This document shows positions 62,601 through 64,000 of a stretch of 64,000 bases of DNA, piece by piece. The stretch covers positions 992,001 through 1,056,000 of the forward strand of contig BRXU01000036.1 in assembly GCA_030267565.1 (NCBI GenBank), in the 5' to 3' direction. A program made the translations under genes and the position numbers. Within the stretch, counting starts at the first letter, position 1. Every line of letters starts with the position of its first letter. Below the pieces are notes generated by a model that saw only the letters and a program-made list of their open reading frames with translations, searched no databases and was not told where the DNA came from. The stretch comes from Pleodorina starrii. Lineage: Eukaryota; Chlorophyta; Chlorophyceae; Chlamydomonadales; Volvocaceae.

Positions 62601-64000
62601 GCCCTTCTGCACCCTTCTGGGCCCTTCTGCGCCCTTCTGCGCCCATCTGCGCCCGTCTGCATTTTTTGCACCCTTCTGTGCCTGTCTGCGCCCGTCTGCA
62701 TCCGTCTGCGCCCGTCTGCACCCTTTTACGCCCTTCTGCGCCCATCTGCGCCCGTCTGCACCCTTCTGCACCCTTCTGCGCCCGTCTGCACCCTTCTGCA
62801 CCCTTCTGCGCCCGTCTACGCCCTTCTGCGCCCTTCTGTGCCCGTCTGTGCCCGTCTGCGCCCTTCTTCACCCTTCTGCGCCCTTCTGCACCCTTCTGAG
62901 CCCTTCTGCGCCCTTCTGCGCCCATCTGCGCCCGTCTGCGCCCGTCTGCACCCTTCTGCGCCCGTCTACGCCCTTCTACGCCCGTCTGTGCCGTATGCGC
63001 CCTTCTACGCCTTTCTGCGCCCTTCTACGCCCGTCTGTGCCCGTCTGCGCCCTTCCGCACCCTTCTGCGCAATTCTGCACCCTTCTGGGCCCTTCTGCGC
63101 CCTTCTGCGCCCGTCTGCGCCCGTCTGCGCCCGTCTGCACCCTTCTGAGCCCGTCTGCGCCCTTCTACGCCCTTCTGTGCCCTTCGGCGCCCGTCTGCGC
63201 CCCTCTGCATCCGTCTGCACCCTTCTACGCCCTTCTGCGCCCATCTGCGCCCGTCTGCACCCTTCTGCACCCTTCTGCGCCCGTCTGCACCCTTCTGCAC
63301 CCTTCTGGGCCCTTCTGCGCCCTTCTGCGCCCGTCTGCGCCCGTCTGCGCCCTTCTGCACCCTTCTGCGCCCATCTGCACCCTTCTGCGCCCGTCTGCAC
63401 CCTTCTGCACCCATCTGCGACCTTCTACGCCCGTCTACGCCCGTCTACGCCCATCTGCGCCCATCTACGCCCTTCTGCGCCCGTCTGCGCCCGTCTGCAC
63501 CCTTCTGCGCCCGTCTGTACCCGTCTGCGCCCGTCTGCGCCCGTCTGCACCCTTCTACACCCTTCTGCGCCCTTCTGCGCCCTTCTGCGCCTTTCTACAC
63601 CCTTTTGGGCTCGTCTGCGCCCGTCTGCGCCCGTCTGCACCCTTCTGCGCCCGTCTGTACCCTTCTGTGCTCTTCTGCGCCCGTCTGCACCCTTCTACAC
63701 CCTTCTATGCCTTTCTACGCCCTTCTGCGCCCATCTGCGCCCGTCTGCGCCCTTCTGGGCCCGTCTGCACCCTTCTACACCCTTCTGCGCCCGTATGCGT
63801 CTGTCTGCGCCCGTCTGCGCCCTTCTACACCCGTCTGCGCCCTTTTACGCCCGTCTGCACCCGTCTGCACCCTTCTACACCCATCTGCGCCCGTCTGCGC
63901 CCTTCTGCACCCTTCTGGGCCCGTCTGCGCCCTTCTACACCCTTCTGCGCCCGTCTGCACCCTTCTGCGCCCGTCTGCGCCCTTCTACGCCCGTCTGCGC
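53691..64000 (+). repeat. Decamer satellite (more than 10.3 kb, runs off the right edge)
   Basis: About 1,030 units of CTGCRCCCKT, with common variants CTACGCCCTT, CTGTGCCCGT, CTGAGCCCGT, CTGGGCCCTT and CGGCGCCCGT. Register is lost only at a handful of points (near 57515, 60510, 61603, 62663, 62993). Long open frames on both strands are a by-product of the composition. Higher-order copies: about 55440-56845 matches 58340-59745 (offset 2,899 bp); 56893-57160 matches 58082-58350 (offset 1,189); the region around 61600 matches that around 62660 (offset 1,059). Confidence 0.98.

Noticed and set aside
53850..63960. Open frames up to 987 aa rich in PSAP/CARL or RRAQKGA
   Set aside because: Any frame of the decamer satellite is open by composition; no start context, domain or signal peptide supports a gene.

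Overview
The window looks like nuclear DNA of a volvocine green alga (Chlamydomonas/Volvox/Gonium relatives). The support is two pherophorin genes with Ser-Pro-rich rods, intron-rich GC-biased genes with standard GT-AG splice sites, and an unusually dense load of retrotransposons and simple repeats. Every host gene I could resolve lies on the minus strand. No prokaryotic operon, CRISPR array or rRNA gene was seen.

Layout: 1-6556 is the 5' part of a non-LTR retrotransposon (minus, running off the left edge). One uninterrupted frame of about 2,118 codons encodes a hydrophobic N-terminus, a multi-membrane-span segment, a Josephin-like cysteine protease, an AP-type endonuclease and a reverse transcriptase. 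It abuts pherophorin A (6585-8673), whose 3' half is missing. 8.7-16.6 kb is gene-poor: a degenerate LINE 3' end ending in trinucleotide repeats inside a minisatellite, two copies of one SINE family (one full length with a perfect 13-bp target duplication), and an old LTR-element remnant. 16.8-26.9 kb is pherophorin B. It is split inside its rod-coding array by an intact Ty3/gypsy chromovirus (18168-24689) with 474-bp LTRs that look identical and a 5-bp target duplication. The chromovirus has gag and pol in one frame separated by a single UGA, and a Dam-like methyltransferase-type domain ahead of its protease.

29.3-37.7 kb is a complete 12-exon gene for a membrane-anchored DOMON/copper type II monooxygenase (dopamine beta-hydroxylase/MOXD1 family, 695 aa, all six copper ligands kept). 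40.3-47.1 kb is a complete 10-exon TKL-type protein kinase gene (517 aa) whose introns carry long simple repeats. A short dispersed repeat recurs in introns of both genes.

47.2-50 kb holds a decayed DIRS-type retroelement. From 50.1 kb a 1.9-kb unit is tandemly duplicated. Each copy runs into a decamer satellite, short after copy 1 and more than 10 kb after copy 2, filling the window to its right edge with nested higher-order duplications.

The genes do not form a pathway. The pherophorins are extracellular-matrix glycoproteins, the monooxygenase is probably a secretory-pathway or surface enzyme, and the kinase is a cytosolic signalling enzyme. The shared theme is repeated invasion of host genes and repeats by retroelements: pherophorin B, and probably A, is interrupted by a retrotransposon. 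Exon boundaries were derived by hand from splice consensus, phase arithmetic and family resemblance; no search was run.
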